A stretch of DNA of 64,000 bases, from positions 1-64,000 of the forward strand of contig NZ_JBHZSG010000014.1 of assembly GCF_043642205.1 (NCBI RefSeq). The letters are read 5' to 3'. The notes below the pieces were generated by a model. That model was not told the origin of the DNA. It saw nothing but the letters and a program-made list of their open reading frames with translations, and did not search any database. The stretch is from Thalassotalea_A litorea. Lineage in GTDB: Bacteria > Pseudomonadota > Gammaproteobacteria > Enterobacterales > Alteromonadaceae. How positions within the stretch are numbered: the stretch's first letter is position 1; each line of letters starts with the position of its first letter. Positions 17,773 to 25,871 of the stretch are shown in pieces. A program made the position numbers and the translations under genes.

Positions 17773-18549
17773 CTATTCCTGCCAGGCAAGAATGGCATCG
17801 TCTTCCACTTTATCAAGTGGTCGATAGATCAACGAGTTTTCTTTGAAAGGTTTAGCACAGTCGGCACAATAGGCCGGGATCATCGCCCAGCGTGGTTCGC
17901 TGGATTTATTCTGATTGGATTTGTGCAATAGGTTACAGTGAAAGAACAAGGTATCACCGGGTTCAAGTTCAACTTTGACCAACTCATGGTGCTTCAATGC
18001 CTCTTCAACAAAAACCATATCCGCGCCTTTTTGATCGCCGGTTGCGTTATGATTAATGCGGCCAATATGGTGCGAACCTTTAAGCACTTCCAGGCAGCCA
18101 TTTTCAACCGTTGCTTTGTTAATTGCGATCATGCAGCTGACAAGCTTCGGGTACAGATGATAATTATCGTTGGCCCAATAACCATAATCCTGATGCCATT
18201 CCCAGGCGCCGCCTACGAACGGCTCTTTCATCATGATTTTCGTGGTGGTATGGAATACCGGCTCGCCGAGAATTTTTTCACAGGAATCAGCAAGGCGGCG
18301 ACCGCGAGAAAACATGCTGTAAAGGTCATCGCCCAAATCCTGCCAAAGGCTGACTTTACTGACAGTGCCGGAGGCATCCTTTTTATCCCAGGCGTTGGTA
18401 TATAAATTTGCATCATTAAACGCCTTTTCCTGAAGGCGGGCAATTTCCTGCGGACTGTAAAATCCCTTTGCGATCACGTATCCGTCGCGATGAAAGTCCT
18501 GTACTTGCTGATCACTTAAGATGCGGCTGCTGCCATTATTATTTGTCAT
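17773..18549 (-). CDS. Phytanoyl-CoA dioxygenase (PhyH)-family Fe(II)/2-oxoglutarate oxygenase
   Basis: A 258-residue enzyme with a double-stranded beta-helix fold. The iron ligands are visible as His119-X-Asp121 in WEWHQDYGYW and His209 in LLHKSNQN; Arg220 should bind 2-oxoglutarate. The longer frame begins with GTG at 18555, but the ATG at 18549 has GGGAG five bases upstream and is the better start. It is divergent from an IclR regulator and next to the P450 operon. The family hydroxylates many small molecules, so its substrate is open. A second oxidative step on an algal metabolite or modified sugar fits the context, but this is inference. Confidence 0.85.
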   Translation of the reverse strand: MTNNNGSSRILSDQQVQDFHRDGYVIAKGFYSPQEIARLQEKAFNDANLYTNAWDKKDASGTVSKVSLWQDLGDDLYSMFSRGRRLADSCEKILGEPVFHTTTKIMMKEPFVGGAWEWHQDYGYWANDNYHLYPKLVSCMIAINKATVENGCLEVLKGSHHIGRINHNATGDQKGADMVFVEEALKHHELVKVELEPGDTLFFHCNLLHKSNQNKSSEPRWAMIPAYCADCAKPFKENSLIYRPLDKVEDDAILAWQE

Positions 18550-18763
18550 CTTCACTCCCTCATTCTTTCAATTTATCGGTATTAGCATTGGTAATAGCAC
18601 TGAAATGCGTTTTTATTACCGCAACGTCCAAGCGCTATTAATGACTGTGCAATCACCTTAATTGAGGAAAAAGCAACATTCAAATTTAAATGAAATATTT
18701 ATATATGAATGATAAACTCGCTAGTTAATCGTCCAAAAAAACATCTTATAGGTTTGAACAGCG

Positions 18764-19543
18764 ATGAAGGAATTATTGGTGAAACCGGTGCGCTACGCGG
18801 TTCCCGCTCTGGATAAAGCCCTTGATGTGTTGGAGTTTTTAGCTTCCCAGACACGTCCATTGACCCAGGCTGAAATCGCTCAGGGCTTAGGTCGCAGTGC
18901 CAATGAAATCTATCGAATTTTAGTGAACCTCGAGGGGCGTGGTTATCTGATCCGGGATGAAGTCAGTGGCGGTTATCGAATATCACTAAAGTTGTACAAC
19001 CTCTCCCATGGTATTGAGCCAATTGCGCTAATTCGTCAGGTTGCCCTGCCACATATGGAAGATTTAGCCGTACAGCTCGGAGTTTCCTGTTATTTATCAA
19101 TCCTATACCAAAGCCAGACCATGGTTCTTATACACGCAAATAGTCCCTCGCCGGTGTCGTTAAATGTTCGCGAAGGTTCGTTATTCTCTACCCTAAATTC
19201 CGTACCCGGAAACGTCTTGCTTGCTCACAGTAATGAGGAAGTAAAGTCGATGATTCTTGCGCGCGAGGCAAGCTATGAAACCTATAGCGACAAACAGAAA
19301 CACTCTTTGAACAAGCGTTGGCAAGCTATCGCTGAAACCGGCATTTACAGTGCCAGTAGCGAGCTTGCCGATGGCGTTTACGAGTACTCAGCGATAGTTG
19401 GCGCGGTTGCGGATAAAGTCATTGCGGCATTAACTATTCCGAGCCTGAGTACCACGTTAATCAAAAACCTGGATAAAGACAGCGTTGAAGCACAGGTAAA
19501 ACAAACGGCAGGTAAGATTGCGGCACAGTTGAGTAAAGGCTAG
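18764..19543 (+). CDS. IclR-family transcriptional regulator
   Basis: A 259-residue regulator. The N-terminal winged helix (about residues 12-75, with LTQAEIAQGLGRSANEIYRIL) is followed by the IclR effector-binding domain, with its characteristic small-molecule pocket fold (about 90-255). It is divergent from the PhyH-like gene across a 214-bp region rich in A and T, and probably controls that gene and possibly the P450 operon. IclR members usually sense an aromatic acid or a sugar acid. No strong ribosome-binding site precedes the ATG. Confidence 0.9.
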   Translation: MKELLVKPVRYAVPALDKALDVLEFLASQTRPLTQAEIAQGLGRSANEIYRILVNLEGRGYLIRDEVSGGYRISLKLYNLSHGIEPIALIRQVALPHMEDLAVQLGVSCYLSILYQSQTMVLIHANSPSPVSLNVREGSLFSTLNSVPGNVLLAHSNEEVKSMILAREASYETYSDKQKHSLNKRWQAIAETGIYSASSELADGVYEYSAIVGAVADKVIAALTIPSLSTTLIKNLDKDSVEAQVKQTAGKIAAQLSKG

Positions 19544-19622
19544 TTATGGAACGTCGTTTTTAGGAGAGGACTGCGTCGTAGAGGACTTCGTCGAGGGAGA
19601 CGTTGTCGAGAGCCTAATATTT

Positions 19623-19648
19623 GTCATCCCGGCGTATGCCGGGATCTG
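19623..19648 (+). repeat. REP-type hairpin, left flank of the ParA cassette
   Basis: GTCATCCC-GGCGTATGCC-GGGATC is the classical REP-like palindrome of proteobacteria. A counterpart in opposite orientation lies at 22194-22224, on the other side of the three-gene cassette. Confidence 0.75.
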
Positions 19649-19735
19649 GCTCTTTGGGTTAAAATTCGGGCCTACCTGAGCGGCTGCTCGTTCATTAAAG
19701 TCCTTGGCGGCTCCAATGTACAACTTAATATACCA

Positions 19736-20452
19736 CTAGACTTCTGATAGTTGTGGTGACAATATCTTAGTTTTAATATCTCGAGACAAAGATTCATCAA
19801 TAATATCCCGACTTTTGTAGTGAATCCTCGGGTAATCAGCCCTAAATTGCCAGGATAGAATATTTAAAATTGAAGTAGCAACATCAATATAGTTTTTCAT
19901 AAATTCATCAGACGCTTTTTTCTCAAAATAAGGGAAATAGCCAAGAGCGCCTATGTTCTGCATATTTGACTCCGTTGCCGTATGGACCGAAGCACAAAGG
20001 TTAGAATACAGGCATTTAAGCTTACTGTACTTTTCCTTAATTTCTTCAGTATTAAATACTTCTGCATCTTCAGCCTTATCAATGACTTCGTAAGTATTTT
20101 TAATAGTTATAATATTAGGGTGAACAGTACTTCCAATCGCTTTTAAAAAATTTTCTATAGCGCTTCTTAAAATTTGATCACTTCCTTTGTAGCATCCATG
20201 AAGAGAAACAAATAAAGAACTTCCCAGTTCGGAAATGGACTCTCCCAGGTATTTTCCGAAAGTTGAATCCAAATTATCTTTTAAAGGCGCAAGTCCCTTG
20301 CAAACCGCGTGAAGCTCTAAAATTGAAAAATATATCTTGTGAGTTCTTTTTAAATTATTGAAGTATTCTAAATTGTCATGTTTTGGTAACTCATAACCAA
20401 CCACGAACTCTTTCAAGCACTCAAAGTCTTCCTTAATTGATTTTGGGGGCAT
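19736..20452 (-). CDS. Unknown helical protein, HEPN/DUF5677-like, third gene of ParA cassette
   Basis: A 238-residue protein, predicted all-helical and cytoplasmic, that I cannot assign firmly. Two segments, SAIENFLKAIGSTVHP (about residues 115-130) and YSNLCASVHTATE (about 150), resemble the R-S-X-I-E and L-X-X-X-V-H patterns of HEPN/DUF5677-type proteins often linked to abortive infection. The first Arg-Ser pair lies just before the quoted segment. It starts 6 bp after the 163-residue gene, with AAGG upstream. Base composition is more AT-rich than the neighbouring carbohydrate genes, which suggests acquisition. The link to defence is inference only. Confidence 0.5.
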   Translation of the reverse strand: MPPKSIKEDFECLKEFVVGYELPKHDNLEYFNNLKRTHKIYFSILELHAVCKGLAPLKDNLDSTFGKYLGESISELGSSLFVSLHGCYKGSDQILRSAIENFLKAIGSTVHPNIITIKNTYEVIDKAEDAEVFNTEEIKEKYSKLKCLYSNLCASVHTATESNMQNIGALGYFPYFEKKASDEFMKNYIDVATSILNILSWQFRADYPRIHYKSRDIIDESLSRDIKTKILSPQLSEV

Positions 20453-20458
20453 ATAAAT

Positions 20459-20950
20459 TTACCTTGCAGAAAGCTCGTTGATTACGAAATTCCAATTGAA
20501 ATCACTTCCGTCTTTAGTTCGTAAAATTTGCTTTGTCCTTTCTTTATTTCCGGCTAAAACAGATAAAGCCCTAACTAATACATCAAGTCCTTCATCATCT
20601 AATTCCACAGTCGAGCAAATAACTCTACCTATCACATCAGCTCTTGAGCTACGCCCAAATCTTTTTAATTCAATACCTAGCACACTTTTTGAAAAGTCAG
20701 CAATATCCTGATTTCGTTTGAAAAGCTCGGTATCAAGAAATAGCGCAGGTAGAGCTCCAATTAGAAAATGTTTATTAGGGTTTTCGGACTCGTAATTTCC
20801 AACGGCATCCTTAGCATCAGACTTATCATCTGAAGCACTTTTTATTAAATACGCGACATTTTTAAAGTCTACTTTCGAGTAGCTATCCATTAACCAAGAG
20901 AATTCCTCCAAGAAACGTAACAGCGACCTTAGTTCTTTTTCATTCTTCAC
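20459..20950 (-). CDS. Unknown 163-residue protein, second gene of ParA cassette
   Basis: I do not recognise this family. It is a charged, mostly helical cytoplasmic protein with no signal or membrane segment. It starts at a GTG 2 bp after the parA-like stop, with GGAGG seven bases upstream, so its translation is probably coupled to the ATPase. The conserved-looking core is the region around ADVIGRVICSTVELDDEGL (about residues 104-122). Its position between a ParA ATPase and a HEPN-like protein suggests an adaptor or a ParA partner, but nothing in the sequence proves this. Confidence 0.5.
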   Translation of the reverse strand: MKNEKELRSLLRFLEEFSWLMDSYSKVDFKNVAYLIKSASDDKSDAKDAVGNYESENPNKHFLIGALPALFLDTELFKRNQDIADFSKSVLGIELKRFGRSSRADVIGRVICSTVELDDEGLDVLVRALSVLAGNKERTKQILRTKDGSDFNWNFVINELSAR

Positions 20951-20952
20951 AA

Positions 20953-21795
20953 CTATTCCTCCAGCCCTAAATGTTGCAATGCTTCTCTAGTTATATCGGC
21001 TATGGCCATCTTTGATTTTGGATCATTGGTATCCAAAACTAATTTTTGACTCCCTTGTAGCCGAGCGACTTCTGTTCGCTTCAATAACGATTTATTAAAA
21101 CGCTTACCTTTCCAAAAGTCAGCCGAGTCAAGGTAGTGTACCGCATTTTTATAAACAGTTTCTCTTTCATCTGCGATTGTTAGAACGACCCCAAGGCATT
21201 CTAATGCAAGGGAATAATTTTCCTTAACTCGATTTATTACATTTCTCAAAAGATCAATGCCTGTAACAGATAAGGGTTCGGGTTTAACTGGAACGAGATA
21301 GTAATCCGATGCTATCAAAGCTGCAGACATCCATGTAGATGGAGTAGGTGGAGTATCGATAATGACAATGTCAAACAGTTCAGAATCTTTAATTGTGTTT
21401 ATATACCTTTTAAGACGATGTTCTCTTCCTTGACCTGCGGACATATCTAATCGATATAGGTCAAGTGCTCCGGGCAATAAATACATGTTACTGTTAAGTT
21501 TCATAGGAAGAACCTGTTCTAACTCAACTGGTTCGATCGGAGATTCACCGTTAACCGAGCTGGCCTGCACTCGAGGTGTATCGTCAAAAACATCAACAAT
21601 TGTATGCCCACCAGTTTCTATGTGCTTAACGTAATCAGTACCATGAACTAATGCCTGAGTTGCATTAAATTGAGGGTCTAAATCTATGATTAAAACTTTG
21701 AGCTCGTGTCTTCTAGACATGCAGTCTGCAACATTGATCGACAACGTTGTTTTTGCAACGCCACCTTTCATATTTACAAAACTTACTACTTTCAT
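20953..21795 (-). CDS. ParA/Soj-family ATPase, first gene of a three-gene cassette
   Basis: A 280-residue P-loop ATPase. The deviant Walker A motif KGGVAKTT (residues 10-17, with the signature Lys at both ends) opens the protein. IIDLDPQFNATQAL is the Walker A' region, and DIVIIDTPPTPS holds the switch/Walker B Asp. The length fits chromosomal or plasmid ParA proteins without an N-terminal helix-turn-helix. No parB gene or parS-like repeat is nearby. AAAGGA precedes the ATG, and a promoter with a built-in inverted repeat lies at 21862-21894. The gene leads a tightly packed operon with two unknown proteins and may drive positioning or act as a sensor NTPase. Confidence 0.8.
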   Translation of the reverse strand: MKVVSFVNMKGGVAKTTLSINVADCMSRRHELKVLIIDLDPQFNATQALVHGTDYVKHIETGGHTIVDVFDDTPRVQASSVNGESPIEPVELEQVLPMKLNSNMYLLPGALDLYRLDMSAGQGREHRLKRYINTIKDSELFDIVIIDTPPTPSTWMSAALIASDYYLVPVKPEPLSVTGIDLLRNVINRVKENYSLALECLGVVLTIADERETVYKNAVHYLDSADFWKGKRFNKSLLKRTEVARLQGSQKLVLDTNDPKSKMAIADITREALQHLGLEE

Positions 21796-21861
21796 ATATT
21801 TTTCATTCCTTTAAAACTAAACTCTATTTTGCAGTCGAACGTCTCATAAAGCATTAAAAAA

Positions 21862-21894
21862 CAATAATATATTGACTACATATTATTGAATCAA
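21862..21894 (-). promoter_or_regulatory. Promoter and inverted-repeat operator of the ParA cassette
   Basis: On the minus strand TTGATT (21894-21889), a 17-bp spacer and TATATT (21871-21866) form a good sigma-70 promoter. A perfect inverted repeat, CAATAATAT (21862-21870) and ATATTATTG (21880-21888), lies across it. This suggests autoregulation. The remaining bases up to 22190 hold no gene that I can support. Confidence 0.6.
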
Positions 21895-22193
21895 TTGCAT
21901 CAAACTGGTTGAAATTTTTACTCTGGGTTTTAGAGCTGTTGCATTGGTAGCTTACATCTAAAAAACACGGAGACATTTAACAATTTATAGTGAAGACCAC
22001 TCGGGTAGCACCTTCTACTCCGGCCCATAAATTACCAGAAAACAGATAAACATCAATACCTTAAAAATGATAATGTGCTCATATGCCTAATTCCTTCAGA
22101 TATCACTATGAAGACCAAGCATTGTAGCTATAAAGCCCTTGCCTTCCTTAATTCACTCGAGAAACCAAAAAATAAAGTCACAGTACACTAAAG

Positions 22194-22224
22194 GAGATCC
22201 CACTCAAAAACATAGTGGGATGAC
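22194..22224 (-). repeat. REP-type hairpin, right flank of the ParA cassette
   Basis: On the minus strand it reads GTCATCCCAC...GTGGGATCTC, a palindrome with the same GTCATCCC and GGGATC ends as the element at 19623-19648 but in opposite orientation. The pair brackets the ParA cassette. Confidence 0.65.
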
Positions 22225-22262
22225 GGCGTATATTTATAAGAAAATGAAAAAGTCGAAGACTA

Positions 22263-22309
22263 ATCAAGGGGTCAGAGTCGTTGATTTTCAACAACTCTGA
22301 CCCCTTGAT
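22263..22309 (-). terminator. Long hairpin after the GH117 gene
   Basis: ATCAAGGGGTCAGAGT (22263-22278) pairs perfectly with ACTCTGACCCCTTGAT (22294-22309), and the inner bases extend the stem with one mismatch. It begins 6 bp after the GH117 stop and can end transcription. The GGGGTCAGAGT motif looks like a dispersed palindrome rather than a simple terminator. Confidence 0.65.
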
Positions 22310-22314
22310 GTGCA

Positions 22315-23388
22315 CTAGGCCGTATTTTGAAACGTCCCGGCATCGAGAATCTGTTTACGTGGTTTGAATTTGCAGATGTAATTCCAGTTCCAGCTTGGGT
22401 CGTATTTGTGGCATAAGCCCCAATCCAGGCCAGGTTCTGGTAACTCTTGTTCCGGGCGAAATAATCCCATTGCCTCTGGGCCACCTTTGATATGGGCTTT
22501 GATCTCAAAATTAATGCCGTCTTTGGCAAACTGAATGGTGTTTTTCTCAGGGCCGTCGGTAGTTAACATGGTGGCAATACCACCTTGGTAATTCCAGACC
22601 ACCACTTCATGGCCACTATTGGAAATCGGGTTGTATTCTGATTTTACATAAGGGCCATGAATATCATCGGCGATGGCGACACCATGTTTGATTTCCCTGC
22701 CACCAAAATTCATGGTTTCGCCCATGGTTTCGCCTTTGTAATACAGATAAAACTTATCGTTAAAGAACAAAATGCACGGATCATGAACCTTATGACTATC
22801 AAAGCTCCCCTTCTCATAGACGTGAAAACGATTATCTTCATCACCTTTCCAGGAACCGTCTTTTGATGGTGATAAAATAGGGCCCGGTGATTTTTTCCAG
22901 GGACCAAACGGCGAGTCGGCTTCAGCTAGCGCAATTTCTTCATACTGACGATTGGTATAAGGATATTGAACCGTTTGATAAACCAGATAATATTTACCGT
23001 CATGATCCAAAATTTCCGGCGTAAACACTGCACGGTCGTCATAACTTCCTGCAGGTCCGCGACTAATGGCTACGCCCTGCTCTTCCCAGGTTTCAGTATC
23101 CGTTGATGTCGCATGCCAGACTTCGGTTAAATCCCATGGGAAGACTTTATCGTCCGGGTTTGCACTACCAAAACCTACGGTTTCACCACTGCCTTTGGTA
23201 TACCAGCAATGGTACAGGCCGTCGACCAAAATCACTGAAGTAGGATCGCGACGGATCACCCCTTCTTCAAATGCGAAATCGCCCTTTAACGGACTAATAT
23301 CAAATTCGGTAAGCCACTCAGGTCCTTTTTGATCGTAACCGCGCTCAATGGCACGTTGACTGGCGAGGCTTAATTTGTTTTCAGACAT
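22315..23388 (-). CDS. GH117 alpha-1,3-neoagarooligosaccharide hydrolase (3,6-anhydro-L-galactosidase)
   Basis: A 357-residue five-bladed beta-propeller enzyme of family GH117. It removes 3,6-anhydro-L-galactose from the non-reducing end of neoagaro-oligosaccharides. Family-typical segments are DPTSVILVDGLYHCWYTK, GSYDDRAVFTPEIL and KVHDPCILFFNDKFYLYYKG. There is no signal peptide, so it acts in the cytoplasm on imported oligosaccharides. It follows the MFS gene by 33 bp and AGAGATGA precedes the ATG; the two genes share the palindrome at 25074-25085 as a predicted operator. It ends at the hairpin 22263-22309. Confidence 0.92.
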   Translation of the reverse strand: MSENKLSLASQRAIERGYDQKGPEWLTEFDISPLKGDFAFEEGVIRRDPTSVILVDGLYHCWYTKGSGETVGFGSANPDDKVFPWDLTEVWHATSTDTETWEEQGVAISRGPAGSYDDRAVFTPEILDHDGKYYLVYQTVQYPYTNRQYEEIALAEADSPFGPWKKSPGPILSPSKDGSWKGDEDNRFHVYEKGSFDSHKVHDPCILFFNDKFYLYYKGETMGETMNFGGREIKHGVAIADDIHGPYVKSEYNPISNSGHEVVVWNYQGGIATMLTTDGPEKNTIQFAKDGINFEIKAHIKGGPEAMGLFRPEQELPEPGLDWGLCHKYDPSWNWNYICKFKPRKQILDAGTFQNTA

Positions 23389-23421
23389 AAATCATCTCTC
23401 TAGCAATAATGACTTTTCCCA

Positions 23422-24987
23422 TTAATTTGCCACCAATTGTGCTTCAATTTCTTCAATGGTTTTGTGTTTTGTCTCTGGCAACAGTTTGTATAAGCAGATA
23501 AAGCCAACAACACCACTGACGGCATAAAACATAAATACATCGGCGGCACCAACATTATTCAATAGCCATGGGAAAAACTGTTGTACGAAATAGCTGACCA
23601 TAGAACTGATAAAGGCAAAGACTGGTATCGCAACACCACGCACGCCGGTCGGGAAAATTTCAGAGAAAAGCACCCAGAGAATTGGCCCCAGTGAGTAGTG
23701 GAAAGCAATAATGAACAACATAATACCTGTCATCACGACAGCAACATTAATGTTGGTCGCACTTTGCAACAGAATGCTTTCTGCCGCTCGAAGCTCTGAT
23801 TCTGACATAGTTTTGCGAAGCGCCGCTTTAAATTCTATATCTGTTTCAAAGGTGATATCCGCCATATGGGATATTCCTTCAATACCATGCTCATTTTTTA
23901 CTTCTATGATTTGTTCTGATGTCAGCTGATAAGTCGCTTGTTTAAAGCCGATATGGCAGACAAATAAACTGATACTGGCCAAGATTAACCCAGACATCAG
24001 CAACGGTCTGCGACCCACTTTATCGATTAATAATATCGCGACGATGGTAAAGGCAACGCCGACCACACCAACGACTACGGCATTTAAAAATGCGGCATCG
24101 GTACCCACGCCAATTTGTTCAAATACTGTGGGCGCATAGAATAAAATGGCATTGATGCCTGTGGCTTGTTGGACAATCGCAATGGTCAGAGCAACGATAA
24201 CGGCTTTTCTGAGTTTGGTTGAAAATAGTGCCTTAAACGAGGCAATAAAGGATTTACTGGCAGGGTCGATTTCCAGACTGTGTTTAACCTGTGCCACTTC
24301 TTCTTCCGGTGATAAATCATGATCAAAACTGGCAATGATTTCTTTCGCTTCCGCTTCCTGGCCTTTCATAATTAACCAGCGAGGGCTCTTTGGGATCTTA
24401 AATAATAATACGAACCAAATGATTGCCGGAATAATTTCGACGCCCAGCATCCAGCGCCAGGTTTGTGTATCAATGGCTAAGCTAGACACCCAGGTTAAAT
24501 CCGACTGGGATAACATTAAAATCCCGTAGTTAATAAAATATGCAGCCGAGAAACCAACAACGATGCTGACCTGTACAATCGATACCAATTTCCCGCGGAT
24601 TTTCGATGGGGCGATTTCGCCAATGTACATGGCAGCGACCGATAATGAGGTAAACGCAAAACCTCCGACAAAGCGGGCGACTACTAGGGTTTCATAGTTT
24701 GGTGCAAATGTAGACGCTATTGCCGAGAATATATAAATAAAAGAGATGCCGATTAAGGTTTTTTTGCGGCCAATTTGATCACAAATATAACCGGTGATCA
24801 TCAGCGCAAACAACACCGCCAGACCAGGCGCACTCACCATGGCCCCTACTTCCATATCCGAGAGTGAAAATTCCTTCGCTACAAACTTAATCGTTCCAGA
24901 AATTAATGCGGCGTCCAATCCCAGAATAAATGCCCCAAACGCCACCACCATGGCACAAAAGTAGACACTATGGCTTACTGATTTCAT
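23422..24987 (-). CDS. MFS sugar porter, probably for galactose or 3,6-anhydro-L-galactose
   Basis: A 521-residue inner-membrane transporter with twelve membrane segments, of the sugar porter family. Visible signatures are DQIGRKKTLIG after segment 2, KSPRWL before the central loop, DKVGRRPLL after segment 8 and PETKHKT after segment 12. An extra loop of about 60 residues sits between segments 9 and 10 (ELTS...ESELRAAES), longer than in E. coli GalP or XylE. The frame opens with a TTG at 24999, but the ATG at 24987 has GGGGAAG directly upstream and is the likely start. It is the first gene of an operon with GH117, which points to import of agar-derived mono- or disaccharides. Confidence 0.88.
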   Translation of the reverse strand: MKSVSHSVYFCAMVVAFGAFILGLDAALISGTIKFVAKEFSLSDMEVGAMVSAPGLAVLFALMITGYICDQIGRKKTLIGISFIYIFSAIASTFAPNYETLVVARFVGGFAFTSLSVAAMYIGEIAPSKIRGKLVSIVQVSIVVGFSAAYFINYGILMLSQSDLTWVSSLAIDTQTWRWMLGVEIIPAIIWFVLLFKIPKSPRWLIMKGQEAEAKEIIASFDHDLSPEEEVAQVKHSLEIDPASKSFIASFKALFSTKLRKAVIVALTIAIVQQATGINAILFYAPTVFEQIGVGTDAAFLNAVVVGVVGVAFTIVAILLIDKVGRRPLLMSGLILASISLFVCHIGFKQATYQLTSEQIIEVKNEHGIEGISHMADITFETDIEFKAALRKTMSESELRAAESILLQSATNINVAVVMTGIMLFIIAFHYSLGPILWVLFSEIFPTGVRGVAIPVFAFISSMVSYFVQQFFPWLLNNVGAADVFMFYAVSGVVGFICLYKLLPETKHKTIEEIEAQLVAN

Positions 24988-25073
24988 ATTCTTCCCCAAA
25001 TAAAACCGTGTTTATTGTTTTTAAATTACGGTACTTCTTCTAATTAGCTCTGATGTTACCTTAACCACGCCAC

Positions 25074-25085
25074 ATTGTTAACAAT
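25074..25085. promoter_or_regulatory. Predicted GntR operator upstream of the MFS-GH117 operon
   Basis: Perfect palindrome ATTGTTAACAAT, about 87 bp upstream of the MFS ATG. A TATATT sequence lies just upstream in the direction of transcription. Seven similar sites occur at other promoters of this locus. Confidence 0.75.
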
Positions 25086-25118
25086 TAAATATATTCAATT
25101 ATTGCATTTATTACAGTT

Positions 25119-25826
25119 CTAGCCACAACTCAAAGGATTTTCGGTTTGCACTACCCTGACGTTATTGATTTCAAGATCCATTTTACCCCCGGTATAAAGC
25201 ATAAATGGCGAGGTTACTTTACTTAAATCAAAGTCAGCGCGTTTAAAACAACTTAACGGAATTGGTAACATGGCCCACTCCCCTTTAGGCAAGCGTTTAA
25301 GGGCATTTTTCAATGGAAAACTACTACGACATTGCCAGTCCCAGTTACATTCCATGGTAAAATCAACATTTTTATTCGGGGCATTATTGACTTTAATGTC
25401 GATCAAAAGAACCCCTCTGTCTTGATAAGGCAGTAAATTTGCAAACCTTTGCGTATTAATGATGTTGGCGGTCATCACGTTTTTATCTTCCGTGCCCCAC
25501 TCATTTTTAACCCCTTTAGGTTTCCAGGTTAGCCGCACGGCATCTCCTTCAACATTACGAGTCGCCTTCTGCGCTTTTAAACTCCCTTTGGCCGTTTTAC
25601 CAGACTGATTTTCCAGGGCAACCTGGCCAAATTGCAGGCTAAACTGCCATGGCGTGTTAGACTGTCCAGCAATAAAGTAATCTGTGGTCTGGTTCAGGTT
25701 TTGCGGTTGCTGTTGCTGTTGTTGCTGCGCCTTAGTAACCGAGGTACTTAGCAAAAAAATAGTCGTACCAATAAGAATACGAACCAAGCGGTCAACGTTG
25801 CGCATTGTCATTTTTTTAATAATCAT
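25119..25826 (-). CDS. Exported ExoP_C-like galactose-binding-fold protein with polyglutamine tract
   Basis: A 235-residue protein with a basic N-terminus and hydrophobic segment (about residues 14-32) ending near a KAQ site, so it is probably exported. A run of eight Gln follows, then an all-beta domain (about 50-233). The pattern EGDAVRLTWKP...GVLLIDIKVNNAP...LPKGEWAMLPIPLSCF is like the C-terminal domain of ExoP-type GH3 enzymes (a galactose-binding fold). It is 45 bp after the halogenase-like gene and probably cotranscribed. It could be a sugar-binding helper of the TonB system. No catalytic motif is visible. Confidence 0.7.
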   Translation of the reverse strand: MIIKKMTMRNVDRLVRILIGTTIFLLSTSVTKAQQQQQQQPQNLNQTTDYFIAGQSNTPWQFSLQFGQVALENQSGKTAKGSLKAQKATRNVEGDAVRLTWKPKGVKNEWGTEDKNVMTANIINTQRFANLLPYQDRGVLLIDIKVNNAPNKNVDFTMECNWDWQCRSSFPLKNALKRLPKGEWAMLPIPLSCFKRADFDLSKVTSPFMLYTGGKMDLEINNVRVVQTENPLSCG

Positions 25827-25871
25827 ACGTTTGCTCTTCTATTATTGATGTTTTAACAATAGGTGGTGGTC

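Noticed and set aside
19736..21795. Prophage or integrative element
   Set aside because: No integrase, tRNA attachment site or phage structural gene; only three genes between REP hairpins.
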